Shown one piece after another: positions 22,745-34,224 of a DNA stretch of 64,000 bases. This stretch comes from Telmatactis stephensoni (taxonomy: Eukaryota > Cnidaria > Anthozoa > Actiniaria > Isophelliidae). Numbering within the stretch: the first letter of the stretch is position 1; each line of letters begins with the position of its first letter. The stretch lies in contig JALIZF010001420.1 in NCBI GenBank assembly GCA_029948255.1, positions 62,001 through 126,000 of the forward strand, read 5' to 3'. Under the pieces are notes generated by a model, which saw only the letters and a program-made list of their open reading frames with translations, searched no databases and had not been told where the DNA came from. The translations under genes were made by a program, and so were the position numbers.

Positions 22745-25440
22745 GATTCATTTGTATATAACACAGCTGTATAATCCGTATGTCATGAATGCATCTTATA
22801 TTGTGTATGCGTATACATATCGTATATATGTATACATATAGATTTCTTATTTTTTCTTCTTAATACTTATGGTTAAATAGATATAACAATTTATCACATT
22901 TGACTTATTCTCTTTAGTTTAATTCGTTAGTTGGGGAGTTGGCTTCGATAACTTTTAGTTCCTCCAACTCTCCGGCATTATATTCTAGCCTCTATTCTTT
23001 TCTTCTTTATATATTTATTGTAACTAATTGAAAAAATGAACTGATGCAAATAAAGATTAAGCTTAAACTTGCTAACTGATTTTTCGAGCCCCCTCAAAGT
23101 GACCATAAAAACAATAATCCGGTTTGACATTTAACTGTGAGTCCTTTCAAGCACCCACTTTACAAACCTTTACTGCTTTGTTGGTTGAGATGAAGCCATC
23201 TTTCATTTGTATCCATTGTCTTGGAGTATGTATTATAGATCATTAGGTACTATAAGTCCAAATCAATATCAGTGGAATTGTGTTGAAGGGCAGACTATAA
23301 CACCCAACGGAAAGCTTTTATATAAATAGATGGAATTACAAAGAACGAGACTGAAATTGCGGATTGAGTAATTTCTTATTTGACCATGTCGAAATATTGG
23401 CACATTTTGGTTCTTCCAGTGAGCAGGTTTTGAGAACGGCCATGACTGTTCACCATATATAATTTCGATACTAATTTTATGGAGGCATTGACATAGTTGA
23501 TAGTATATGGGATATATACTGGAAATCTGTAACACCCTATATAAAAAGAGAATACTCCGACGAAGGTTCCAGCTCACTTTTAAATGTCAGTAGTTAGTAT
23601 TCTCTTTTTTATTTGGTGTTATAGCTAGATTTCCATTTATTCCTTAATGTATCCTTATACCGCACAGATGCAGCCCAAACTAGTTTATAGGCTCTTTTTG
23701 GGATTGATAGTACTTAAAATGCACTGTGCAAAAAGGCAAATATTCGAAAAGAATATGCTTGAATGTGGACATGCATACTTCAAGTTTTCCGGGAAATTCT
23801 ATGAGTATTCAAGTCAATTGGGTGTGACGTCATTCTAGAATCATTCGGTACGAATCCGGACAGAATGCTCTTGACTGGTCTCATGTACAGAAATACGCAT
23901 ACTTTTATATACTATTGAATTTGTTTTGTTGATGCTTTGAATATTCTTGAATATTGGACATTATTGTCAAATTCTTCCTATCGTACTACCCTATACGAAT
24001 ACAAGTCGTATGTAACGATTATCCAATTTTACCTTCTTTCGCTTAAAAACTGCATTTTCATATCAATTCATCGCATCATCTTGCTAGCTTGTTCTGCAAA
24101 GAGGGAAAAATAGTTTACTTTAGAGAGGTAGCAATGCTTAGGTTCAAGAAGTGAATTCTCTTTGGCATGATTTCGATTTTCGAATGTTGAGCCCTCATGA
24201 CACAAAACAGAAATAGATTGCTGTTTCACTGTTACAATTCCACTACTCAGTGTGCGTACGTAATTGACCCCATAAGGGAATCAATACCAAGGCCAGAGCA
24301 GAGTACAGTTGATCGTGTGTAAAATAGTTCATGCATTAGAATTCTTAGTCATGCGAGTATCAGCCAAGCCTTTAGGCTGAATTGTACTAGTTCCTTCTCT
24401 TTCCATTTCCCCCGTAGTGTACTTCCATTCTTTTGTTCATTCTTGAAATAAATGCAAAAGCAGTAGTAATATAATAGTAGCTCAGCTGTCTTTTAGGACG
24501 CTTGAAATTCATCAGTAGATATCATCTCGTTGAACTCAGTCTACATGTATTGGATTCAGTGTTTGTCGTAAACACGAATGTTATTACATTACCATAATAA
24601 TTGTTTGTTTTTTGTTTTTTGGTTACTTTGTTGCTTTCATTTGATAAATTCAATAATCATATATATTTGCGATGATAAATGACAAGGAACTCCGCCAGTG
24701 TTCTCAATAAAAGACCAAGCTTTTAGTCAATGAGACACTTCTATCAACTCATCCATATTTGTGACTATGACACTTCTATCGAGCAAAGTGTACCGAGTCA
24801 TATTTATCATGTTTACATCTGAAATTTTCTCACGCTGCCGTTTAGTGTAGCGCAGTGCTAATCATAGAAACGGGAGCTAATTTGCATGCATTTCCATTCA
24901 GAGCATTTACAAAGAAATTTCCTGCACCTCTGTGTAATAATCAGTCATGGTATTTGATTCTGCAAACCTGAATAAAACCTTATCCACTGTTATTTATACA
25001 AACGGGAGCTAATTTGCATTCCCATTCAGAGCATTCGCAAAGGAATTTTCTGCACCTTTGTGTAATGAGTCGTGGGATTTCGTTTTGCAAACCTGAACAA
25101 AACTTTTATCCACCGTTGTTTACAACTTTCGCTGTCTTGCTGTTAGTCGTCTATGTAGGACGTAGCCAAAACGTCTTTTCGCCAAGCGATTGACCAGACA
25201 GCTTTGGGCGGTTCCAGTGGATCTTGATTTGGGAAAGTATAACTTTCTTACCACTGATAAGCGTACTTGTTTAACTCCAATCGGCTAGGACCAGTATAAG
25301 TGCTTGTGAAAACCTTTGGTATTCCACGTACGTCCAGTTTTCCATTTCAACTCGGGAAACTATAAATTTCTTTCCCTTAAATGTTGAATGGCAGGGAAAC
25401 TATAACTTACTTTCCCTAAATAACCGCCTACATAACGTAT
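22745..25440. other. R2-R3 intergenic, first part: duplicated flank
   Basis: No host gene. About 23040-23900 is paralogous to segments upstream of R3 (about 32760-33540) and R4 (about 44110-44720). A local direct duplication of about 138 bp (GGGAGCTAATTTGCAT...CTGCACCT) covers about 24866-25132. Confidence 0.6.
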
Positions 25441-25689
25441 ACACCTATTTCAAAAATGGTTGTCACCGCTAAGAGCGATAGGCGATAGGTAATAGGTCAT
25501 TCCAAGACCGCAAAGCACTATTGATTTCTAATTGATTTACATATGAATAGCCAAATATTTGATGGAAGAGTGTAAAGAAAGATTTAGGATGGCTTAATTA
25601 AGAAATCAATAGTGATTTGCGGTCTTGGAATGACCTATTACCTATCGCCTATCGCTCTTAGCGGTGACAACCTTTTTTGAAATAGGTGT
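25441..25689. mobile_element. Foldback MITE with ACACCTATTTC ends
   Basis: Arms of about 95 bp run from ACACCTATTTCAAAAATGGT through GCGATAGGCGATAGGTAATAGG to CAATAG. The right arm is the near-perfect inverse. The borders are AT/TA-rich, so the target duplication is uncertain. It is non-coding. Confidence 0.8.
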
Positions 25690-25974
25690 ATGGCGGCGTA
25701 AGTGAGGCACATTGGACTTCGATAATTGCGCTGAAGATACCATTTTCGCCGGGATAATTTCCAAAGAAAACTCTAGAAGAGAAGAAGAAGACAGTAACTG
25801 TAGCAAAATAATTTTCTTACCTACAAAATTCAAGGCAAAAAAGACAAATATTAGCGACCACAACTTCACCTCTTTACTCCACGGCTTAGCAATGTGTACT
25901 GATTATCCACGGCGGCACGTGTGCATCTCATGTTAACCGGAACTGACGTCACCGGGATTTGGTGGAACTATCTA

Positions 25975-26110
25975 GCGCAAAAACGAACACGGTGACTCCC
26001 ATTTTTTATTTCATTTTCAGGAGATAAGCAACTCAAAAATTATTACTGTGCGAAGTTTCGTGAAAATTCCATGTTTGGTTTTATTTCTACGGAATCATCT
26101 TAAATCTATT
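25975..26110. repeat. Dispersed ACGGTGACTCCCATTTTTTATTTC repeat
   Basis: A block of about 130 bp recurs at about 45065-45205, and in part at 39020-39110 and 6740-6860. It has no coding capacity. It precedes the tandem repeat at 26150-26600 and its single-copy relatives. Confidence 0.5.
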
Positions 26111-26149
26111 GAGCTTGAAACAAAAATTCGATAAAAATGTCGGTGTTGC

Positions 26150-26600
26150 TCTGAGTTATTATTTTTTAACTGAGTACGAGGGAATAAGGCTCCAAGCAGC
26201 GGTAAGCTTAATTTAAGTACGTATGTGCCTGATAGCAGTCTATTGCAAATGAATTGTTCAAAAATACAAATCAAGTTTGATAAAAAAGTCAGTGTTGCTC
26301 TGAGTTATTATTATTTTTTAACTGAGTACGAGGGAATAAGACTCCAAGCATGCAGCGGTAAGCTTAATTTAAGTACGTATGTGCCTGATAGCAGTCTATT
26401 GCAAATGAATTGTTCAAAAATACAAATCAAGTTTGATAAAAAAGTCAGTGTTGCTCTGAGTTATTATTATATTTTTAACTGAGTACGAGGGAATAAGACT
26501 CCAAGCATGTAGCGGTAAGCTTAATTTAAGTACGTATGTGCCTGATAGCAGTCTATTACAAATGAATTGTTCAAAAATACAACAGTTGTACGCTTATATC
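26150..26600 (+). repeat. Three tandem copies of a 152-157 bp unit
   Basis: The marker ACTGAGTACGAGGGAATA starts at about 26169, 26321 and 26478. Each unit reads through AGCGGTAAGCTTAATTTAAG to GAATTGTTCAAAAATAC. Single copies sit at about 39145-39300 and 45430-45580, each next to a receptor pseudogene fragment. The plus strand has a short conserved frame ending in a peptide like KIQQLYAYIEDSQK, and its meaning is unknown. Confidence 0.75.
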
Positions 26601-26689
26601 GAAGACTCGCAAAAATAGGCTCGCGGCTCACATACAGACGCTTGGTCTCGCAGGCTCGCACTTTAGTACTCTCTTGCAAAAATTGAACT

Positions 26690-27030
26690 TTCATCAAAAC
26701 AAGAGTCTGTTACACTATTTGCTATATGATATGCATGTTCTTGGTGAATTTTGCATTGATAGTCTGGGTCTTCATTGGAGTAAATTCGTGAACCTTCAGT
26801 TATGTTACAGCAATAACGAAAGTGAGTGTTGTTTAGAAGCCGAACCGTTGGAAGTATCTCATTAACCCGATAATGATAACGACGACAAGGCCCGTATCTT
26901 TTAACGAATGAATATGGAAACCATGTGACATTAGCTCCAAAAAAAGCAGTTGCTGCAAAACGCTAAGTAATCTGTAATGTTTTGAAGCATGCGCAGTTGA
27001 AGCCTCTTTTTCTCGGGTTTCCAGTAAGAG
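26690..27030 (-). pseudogene. Truncated receptor hinge fragment (psi-A)
   Basis: Minus-strand sequence similar to the R3 large exon from the hinge up to the pre-TM1 stretch. Recognisable phrases are GAATTTTGCATTGATAGTCTGGG and GTTTTGAAGCATGCGCAGTTG on the plus strand. Many substitutions and indels break the frame. No 7TM part follows. On its 5' side it fuses directly to the minisatellite after GGTTTCCAGTAAG. Confidence 0.75.
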
Positions 27031-27144
27031 ATCTCTATACGTATCTCTGCACATCCCTATGCATTCCTGTGTATCTCTGTACTCCCCTACGCATCCCATC
27101 TCCATAGTATCCCTAGACATCCCTGTGTAGACTATTTTCAACAG

Positions 27145-27270
27145 AAGACTCACGATGTTCATAATTATAACACTAGAAATAAGGACAAATTTTATGTTGA
27201 TAAAGTTAAATTAGAGTCAACCAAGAGAGCCTTTTTTATAAGGGAATTTATAATGAATATATATAATGTT
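27145..27270 (+). pseudogene. Short LINE C-terminal remnant
   Basis: The frame HNYNTRNKDKFYVDKVKL followed by KRAFFI has the HNYNTR tail signature of LINE reverse transcriptases. It covers only about 40 codons, inserted next to the minisatellite. The AT-rich stretch to 27690 has no recognisable content. Confidence 0.5.
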
Positions 27271-27704
27271 AACATCCAGTTCCAGTCTAATAATTTTACA
27301 TAATTTTATATGATTTTATAGATTTTTATGTATTTTATATTTTTTACGATTTTTTATATTTTATATTTCTAGTACTTATTTATTAATTATTTAGTTGTTT
27401 TTTTTTAATACAGGACCCATATTGATAGCAGTTTTTTTATAACTGAAATGGTTATCCTGTCAAAATATGTTATTATTATTATGGTAGACTTTATTGGTAA
27501 AATAGTTCAATATATATGTCGACATCATTGCGGGCACAGCCTAGGCAATGTGGATTTGAATACAGGATATCTATATGTACACGTAAATTATATTCTTAAA
27601 AAAAATAAATATGCTAAATTTTTCATTATTCACGTCCTTAAAAATATCTTATAAAGCTAAAATTCTTTCAGCTATTATATTTGTATAATCATGCGTTTAC
27701 ATAA

Positions 27705-28370
27705 TTACACGCACGAAAATCTCTTAACAATTTCACAGTTCTGTGAAATAACCCATTTCTGGGAACGTTCAATTGTTAACCTTGCTACTTTCGGACCAAA
27801 TAACATATTCCATTCTTTGTTCTTCTTGTCTAATACACTGATATCTGGTTTGTTTGCACCGTCCTTAGGACATTTTTCAAGTTGCCATGGTATGTCCCAT
27901 AATATCTTTGTTTCGTTGTTTTCTTGACTTGGCTGTGGATGAGATTGCATATACCATGGAGAAGAATAATTAGATTTATCGAATCCATATTTTTCAAGAA
28001 GAGCATGATAGACAGGGCGGAGCATTTTGTCATGCCGAGTTTTGTATAATGACTGAGCTATACGTGAACAGCCACAAAGTACGTGTGATACAGTCTCCTG
28101 TTTCTCTGAACAGAGTCGACAGGACAGTTCTTCTACTTGTTCGTGTAGCTTCTGGGATCTGTAGGTCTTGGTATTCAGGAGTTGTTGTCTGATGCTTGTG
28201 TCGATTGACATCACGATGTCTGGAATGTTCTTCCACTGTTTAAAGATGTCGTATGAATTATTTGATATTTGAGAATCATTCCAATGTTGGGTCACAAATT
28301 TACCAACCCATGGTTGGTTTTGTAGATCTTTCATGCGTCTATCGATGTTCGCCTTGTTTATAATGCTCTT
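27705..28370 (-). pseudogene. LINE polyprotein C-terminus with CCHC and PD motifs
   Basis: An open frame of at least 209 codons contains CRLCSEKQETVSHVLCGC (a CxxC...HxxxxC knuckle), then RHD and KYGF, then KPDISVLDKK. This order (CCHC, RHD, PD) fits the C-terminal restriction-like endonuclease region of some LINE clades. The catalytic end is eroded. It is 5'-truncated and starts against an (ATT)n tract. It is probably dead. Confidence 0.6.
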
Positions 28371-28386
28371 TACTTTCTGTGGTTCC

Positions 28387-28388
<2 letters not shown>

Positions 28389-28464
<76 letters not shown>

Positions 28465-28602
28465 TTTCTTTCAAGTTTATGTAAATGTTGAATGTATCTA
28501 GTTTATGATAATATTGTTAATCAAGTAGCCAATTGTATTTCACCTATAAGTAGAGAGATTTACAATTGCACGTACATGTAACATAACATAAAAATAAAGT
28601 TT

Positions 28603-28633
<31 letters not shown>
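28389..28633. repeat. (ATT)n tracts and a LINE 3' tail
   Basis: A roughly 75-bp ATT repeat (28389-28462) is followed by about 140 bp ending AATAAAGTTTTC and a second ATT tract (28606-28633). The latter looks like the 3' end of a plus-strand non-LTR element. Confidence 0.6.
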
Positions 28634-29363
28634 CCCTTGTATCCCCTGTTTATCTCTATAGGTATCTCTGTACATCCCTAGGTATCCCTTGTATCCATCT
28701 CTATAGGTACAGAATCCCTAAGGATCCGGTTCATTCCATGTTATAGAGGACGCTGAGATATGCATGGATACACTTGACGTTGCACCCAGCCAATCACAGC
28801 CAGGAACGATATTTTCTCAATAGTGAGAAAACATCGTCCAATCAGAACCGCGAACGATGATTTTTCACAAGTGAAAAACCTCGTTCGCGTCTCTGATTGT
28901 CTGGGACCAGTGAACCAACGACAATCAAAATTCGAAAACTCAAATACAAAATGTCGATATGTATGCGATAAAAATACTGAATCAATCTAGGTTCACGTAC
29001 AGTGTATATATATATATATACGTTATACAACAGCTCACATGCACCATTCCAGTTTAATAGAGAATAAAGTTATGGCATTTTCACACAATACGTTTATCGT
29101 ATCGACTTGATAAGAATTTACCCGGCAGATATAGCGTTATTTACTACATACTGATGAATTTATGAATATTGAACAAATTTTTTGCAATACTTTTTTGACC
29201 CAGCTCATTTCCATTACCAAAATGACAGCCATTTGCTAACGCCCCGTTTGCACGAACGATTTTGCTGCGCGACAAGAAGGGCGACTTAATTTGGAACCAC
29301 AAATTCGTTCGTGCATGTAAAGGGACCTTAATTAAGAAGGCAGCTCAGGTACTATCAGCGGTT
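28634..29363. other. R3 3' flank: minisatellite and foldback pieces
   Basis: A short minisatellite block (28635-28720) is followed by palindromic sequence (TTTCTCAATAGTGAGAAAACATCG and TTTTTCACAAGTGAAAAA) repeated 3' of R5 at about 46260-46330. Then comes a stretch shared 3' of R3, R4 and R5, with GCACGAACGATTTT/AAATTCGTTCGTGC inverted ends near 29250-29315. No gene. Confidence 0.55.
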
Positions 29364-32300
29364 TCAAAAATAGACACAAGGACGCTGACGAACTTTTGAA
29401 AATCTGCTTTTAAGAACTTCAGTAAAACGATCAGCTCGGAAGGCATACAGCAGCTGGGGATTAAGAAACGAGTTTAAACAAACACTCAGACCTGGGAAAC
29501 CGTGTGTTAGCTGCTCCATTGCACTGTTACTTAAAACACTATAACCAAAGGATGCAAATAAACCAGCAACAACAAGTGGAAGAACAAAGAAAAACACGTT
29601 GGTGAACACCATGAGTGCAACTCGCTTTGCAAGTTTCGATTCTCGTTTGATACCAGCTGTCTGAGCTGTGCGTTTAGCACTGATATAAATGTGAATGTAC
29701 AAGATAGAGATTATGAGATAGAAAACAAAGGCTAGCGATCCTACAACTATGGTAAATATGAATGCACGATAGTGAGTGGCACTGTATCTGCTAAACCCAA
29801 TGGGAACACAGAGAAATGACACACTGTATAAATTATAATACAAAGCAAATCCAGAAAAGAAAAATGCAATCAACCAAGATATCACTAGCAAAATGACAGC
29901 CATACGACGACTAATTCTCATATCTGGATTCATACTGAACACAATGACCAGATATCTTTCCACTGTTAGAAGTAACGAAGTGGTTATAACGCTGGATTGG
30001 CCCATCATCCACAAGAAACCGAACTTTTTACAATTCAAGTCAGTGTTATCAAAAAGATATCTATACGGTGCACTATTCCAATAAACACCAATAGCTACAA
30101 TATAAACGCTGATCAGAAGGTCACTGATGGCTAAATTAGACACAAAGAACATCGACACATTTTTACGAAGACCAGGAGAGGATAAAATGGTAACAAACAC
30201 TACGATGTTAAGAAGTGCTGTTACTAAGGCTAACACAGAAATCACAGTGACAAAAACCAAAGTTTCCTTCCAACAAGTGTTTGTTGTGTAAATATATATA
30301 TAATACGCAGGTTGTTCGCGAATTTTGCATTGATAATCTGGGTCTTCATTTGGATAATCTAAAATATCAGTATTAATGTTACAACTATAGCGAAAGTAAG
30401 TGTTGTTTAGAAGTCGAACTGTTGAAAGTAACTCATTAACCCGAAAATGAAAAAAACTACAGTGGTATCGTCTAACGAATGGGTCTGCAGACCACGTGAC
30501 ATTAGCTCGATAATATTTGCAGTCCTTACAAACCGCTGACCAGGATAGTCCGGTGATGTTTTGAAGCATGCCCAGCTGAAGCATCTTCTTTTCTGGTTTC
30601 CAATGAAAAATCCCTGTTGCATCAATTGTCAGAAGTGAAGGAAATAGATCAGGTGATAATCTGCCAATGAATGAGTGAAATGGATTTCCATTGATGTTCC
30701 TAAATGGAAAAACCTAAATAAGTTGATGCGTCCTTTCAAGGTGGCTGAAGGCAAATTAAGAAATAGATTCCATTTTTGCGTGCGTTTGTACTCTAATAGA
30801 TACACAGATGACATCAAAATGTGGTGACAACTTAACAAATAGATTCCATTTCTCCGTGCGTCTGTACTCTAGTCGATGCACAGATGACGTCAAAATGTGG
30901 TGAGAACAAAAAAGATACGCAGACGCACGGAAAAATGGAATCTTTCCGTTTTATATAATATTTATCGAAACATTCCAACCAATCAGAGCGCGCGTAAGAT
31001 TCGATGACGCCATCTATACGTGTGTACTCTAATCACACATGGTTGTCCGACCAATCAGAGCGTGCGTAATATGCCAATCTATAAAAAAAAGTAAGCGACG
31101 AGACGAAGTCGAGTGGCGCCTGTTGTTCTCACCAAATCAGACGTCTTGTGGGCATCTATTAGAGTATAGACCCACGGAAAATTGAATCTATTTGCTTTAT
31201 ATAATATTCATCGAGTCATTTCGACCAATCAGAGTGTGACGTGCGTAAGATTCAATGACGTCATCTATGCGTGTGTACTGTAATCACACACGGTTCTCGA
31301 CCAATCACAGCGCGGGTAATAGACCAATTACTATATAATTTTTCAGAGTGCGACAAGATAGCCAATTATTAAATGGCTATAACTCTTATTCAAGACTTTT
31401 GAAAATATTTATATATCTTTCCACTTATTCGAGCTTCTGCTTTTACAAATTAAGCAGTACACTAAACCAAGACTCGTTCCAGCTAAATTTGTGTTGTACT
31501 TACAATGCTTTGAGATTATTCAGACCATGAAATGCTTCGTATGGCAAAAATGTAAAGTTGTTAAAGGCTAAAGATCTGAAGAGAAAATACGGCATTTTTG
31601 AGGTTAAACCAGCATTATTTTTTCGACAGATATATAGCAAAAAAAAAACAGCCTTCGTGAAAATGACTTTACAGTGCTGTGATTCGAACCGTTGCCACTA
31701 CCACAAAGTTTTTGATTATTTTTTGACATCTTTTTGACAAATTTGAATACCGCTAACCAATTAGATATTGGCGCTTCACTTTGATGTCTCGATAGGTGGA
31801 GTTTGTACATCATATCGAGACATCAAAGTGAAGCGCCACTATTTAATTGATTAGTGGTATTGAAAGTTGTCAAAAAGATGTCAAAAAGTAATCAAAAACT
31901 TTTTGGTAGTGGCAACGGTTCGAAGCGCAGCACTGTAATATAACTGTCATTTATTATATATGGCGTACATACAATATTTCAAGGTTGACCAAGCGAACGA
32001 TTGCAAAATATCTTTTTGGTAGTTCGTACAACTGATTTTGTACCAAATCTCTATAAGATAAAAAAGAGAAACGTTACAGATTTTTCGAGGTTTTTAAAAT
32101 GATATTAGTGGGAACCTATAGCTAATGCCAATGTTTCCATCAATCTTTACTTACAGTCGAGTAACGTTGGTTTTATCGACCACAAGACTTTCTAGCTGAC
32201 ACACATCGGTAATCTTACACGATACATGGTGTGGCGAAGACCTGTTCGTCAAAGCACAATAACTAGTCTTTGGTACGAGACACTTGTTGGTTTGGTTCAC

Positions 32301-32393
32301 GGCTGTCTTTTCTTCGGTATAAGGTGCTTGGAGAAGAAAGACCAAAGCTGCCAATAAGACAATCAAGGATCGAAATGCACTGCATGAATTCAT
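29364..32393 (-). CDS. LRR-containing class A GPCR, copy R3 (altered NPxxY and tail)
   Basis: Exons 32393-32155, 32050-31973, 31575-31504 and 30699-29364 give 574 codons with GT-AG borders. Architecture as R1, but of the second large-exon type with R4 and R5 (ILDYPNEDPDYQ hinge, CWKETLVFVT, SSPGLRKN). Two oddities. An extra CAG codon at 29454-29456 turns the TM7 motif NPLLY into NPQLLY, spacing the conserved Pro and Tyr apart. A 1-nt insertion in the last codons replaces the usual tail with RPCVYF and an early stop. Ligand binding could persist, but signalling may be impaired. A TATA-like box is present. Confidence 0.85.
30764..31188. mobile_element. Cluster of broken palindromic intronic MITEs (R3)
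   Basis: Three partial copies of the TAGATTCCATTTTTCCGTG family: a left arm from 30764, an internally deleted copy at 30840-30943 and a right half at about 31090-31188. CCAATCAGAGCG repeats lie between them. Confidence 0.65.
31671..31935. mobile_element. TA-flanked foldback MITE (CAGTGCTG ends)
   Basis: It is flanked by TA (31669-31670 and 31936-31937). CAGTGCTGTGATTCGAACCGTT pairs with the inverse right end, and pairing continues through TTTTTGATTA, TTGACATCTTTTTGAC and GGCGCTTCACTTTGATGTC to the centre. TA flanks with a long hairpin fit a Tc1/mariner-type MITE. It lies in R3 intron 2. Confidence 0.8.
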
Positions 32394-33538
32394 GTCTCCT
32401 TGTCGACAGAGAAAGCGAAAGTCAGAACGGACTAGTGAGGCTGTTTATAGTTTAGCTGTTTAGCTACATTCTCGACTGGTAATTCACCCTTATCTCTTGA
32501 TCTTAATTGCACGAAACTCAAATGGTGACTATTTGACAAGTATTGATGACTGAAGCAAAATCTTGCAATTAAAAGACATTTTTCTTACTCAGATTGCCCT
32601 ATTTATGTATGATTTTGTCAATAATAATTAACTTGCCTTTGGCCTTTCTTAAATTATTTCAATCTTTTCTTCTGAAATCCATTCATCAGTAATTTTCATC
32701 TTTCACTTATTTCCATCGATTTTGGTAAATTTTCCGTAAAAATTACTGGACCTACTTGAACTTGCCAACTGATTATTAGAGTCCCATCAAAGTTACCCAA
32801 TCGATACCCAAAACAATGGTTTGACATTTAACTGTGAGTTCTTTCAAGCACCACTTTACAAAACTGTACTCCTTTGTTAGTTGAGATGAAGCCATCATAT
32901 TATTTGTATAGATTGTCTAAGGAGATCATTTGGATGCTAAGCCCAAATCAATATCAGGGGATCGAATTGTGATTACTGAAGGGCGGATTATACCACCAAA
33001 CGCAAAGCTTTTACATCTGGCGTACTATCAAATGGATAAAGTTACAGCGAACAGGCCTAGGATTGATATTCTGGATTGAGTAGTTTCTTATTTAACTATG
33101 TCGAAATATTGGCACTATTTTGGTTCTTCCAGTGAGCAGGTTTTGAGGACGGCCATGACTGTTCACCTAATAATTTCGATACTAATTTTATGGAGGCATT
33201 GACATAGTTGATAAGTATATGGGATAAACTGGAAATCTGTAACACCGTATAAAAAAGAGAATACTCCGACGAAGGTCCCAGGTCATATCGAAACGTCAGT
33301 AGTTAGTATTCTCTTGTTTATTTGGCGTTATAGCTAGATTTCCATTCCTTTCCTTACTGTATCCTTATACACAGACGCAGCTCAAACTAGTTCACAGGCT
33401 CTTTTTGGGATTGATAGTACTTAAAATGCACTGTGCAAAAAGGCAAATATTCGAAAAGAATATGCTTGAATGTGGACAGGGAAATTCGATGAGTATTCAA
33501 GTCGATTGGATGTGACGTCATTCTAGAATCATTCGGTA
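32394..33538. other. R3 5' flank with decayed LINE piece
   Basis: The conserved receptor upstream region (to about 32540, TATA-like box 32444-32449) is followed by a degraded copy of the LINE tail seen at 22440-22744. The paralogous flank follows, including a TGGAAATCTGT foldback element at 33231-33344. Confidence 0.6.
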
Positions 33539-34224
33539 CTCAAGTATATTAAGGCTTGGGTTTTGATTGATTTGTATGAATTTTAGGTTTTATGAATTTC
33601 ACGACTTATCCAGAATGTGGAAATTTCCATATTTCGGTAATTTTCATTTAGTATCCATCGACTGAAAATTTTTCCATGAGAGTTAACTTTTGTTGGAGTG
33701 TCACGTGACTTGCTGGACCATGTTTTTCACTGAAAAATTTCAATTAGAAATGGGGTACACAACAAACATTTCAATATTTATGAATTGCATGTTTTCTTGT
33801 TTCTTTCGGAGAGGGCTTTCCAAATCAGCCTTTTCCATTTGGAAGAATAGCCCACATAAAGAGTTATTTTAAGAAAATAGGTCACGTGATCTAATTTGCA
33901 TATATATTCTTTTCAAATATCTCCTTTCTCAACATCGATAGACCACATGCAAAGGCTAATTCATATATGTGCTCTAAGTAGCTTTAGATGTGAATTTCAG
34001 CTTCATTTAATGAGGCTTTGTACTCCCCATTTTCAAAAAACCGTTTTTGCTTCCTTAAAGTCACGTGACCAAAAAAAGACAAAATAATTGGTCTCAATCT
34101 GTCACATTTTTTGATCTACAGCTCCCATAAAAATATTGATGCAATATCTCTAAAAGCAAGAGAATTATTTAAGAAACAAAATTCTGGCTAATTGGCTGAC
34201 AACCCAAGCCTTAATATACTTGAG
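33539..34224. mobile_element. 686-bp TA-flanked MITE, empty site in paralogs
   Basis: The ends CTCAAGTATATTAAGGCTTG and CAAGCCTTAATATACTTGAG are perfect inverses, flanked by TA on both sides. The R2 and R4 flanks at the same place read CGGTACGAATCCGG without the insert, so the insertion post-dates those duplications. Internal frames are short. The type is Tc1/mariner-like by its TA duplication. Confidence 0.9.
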
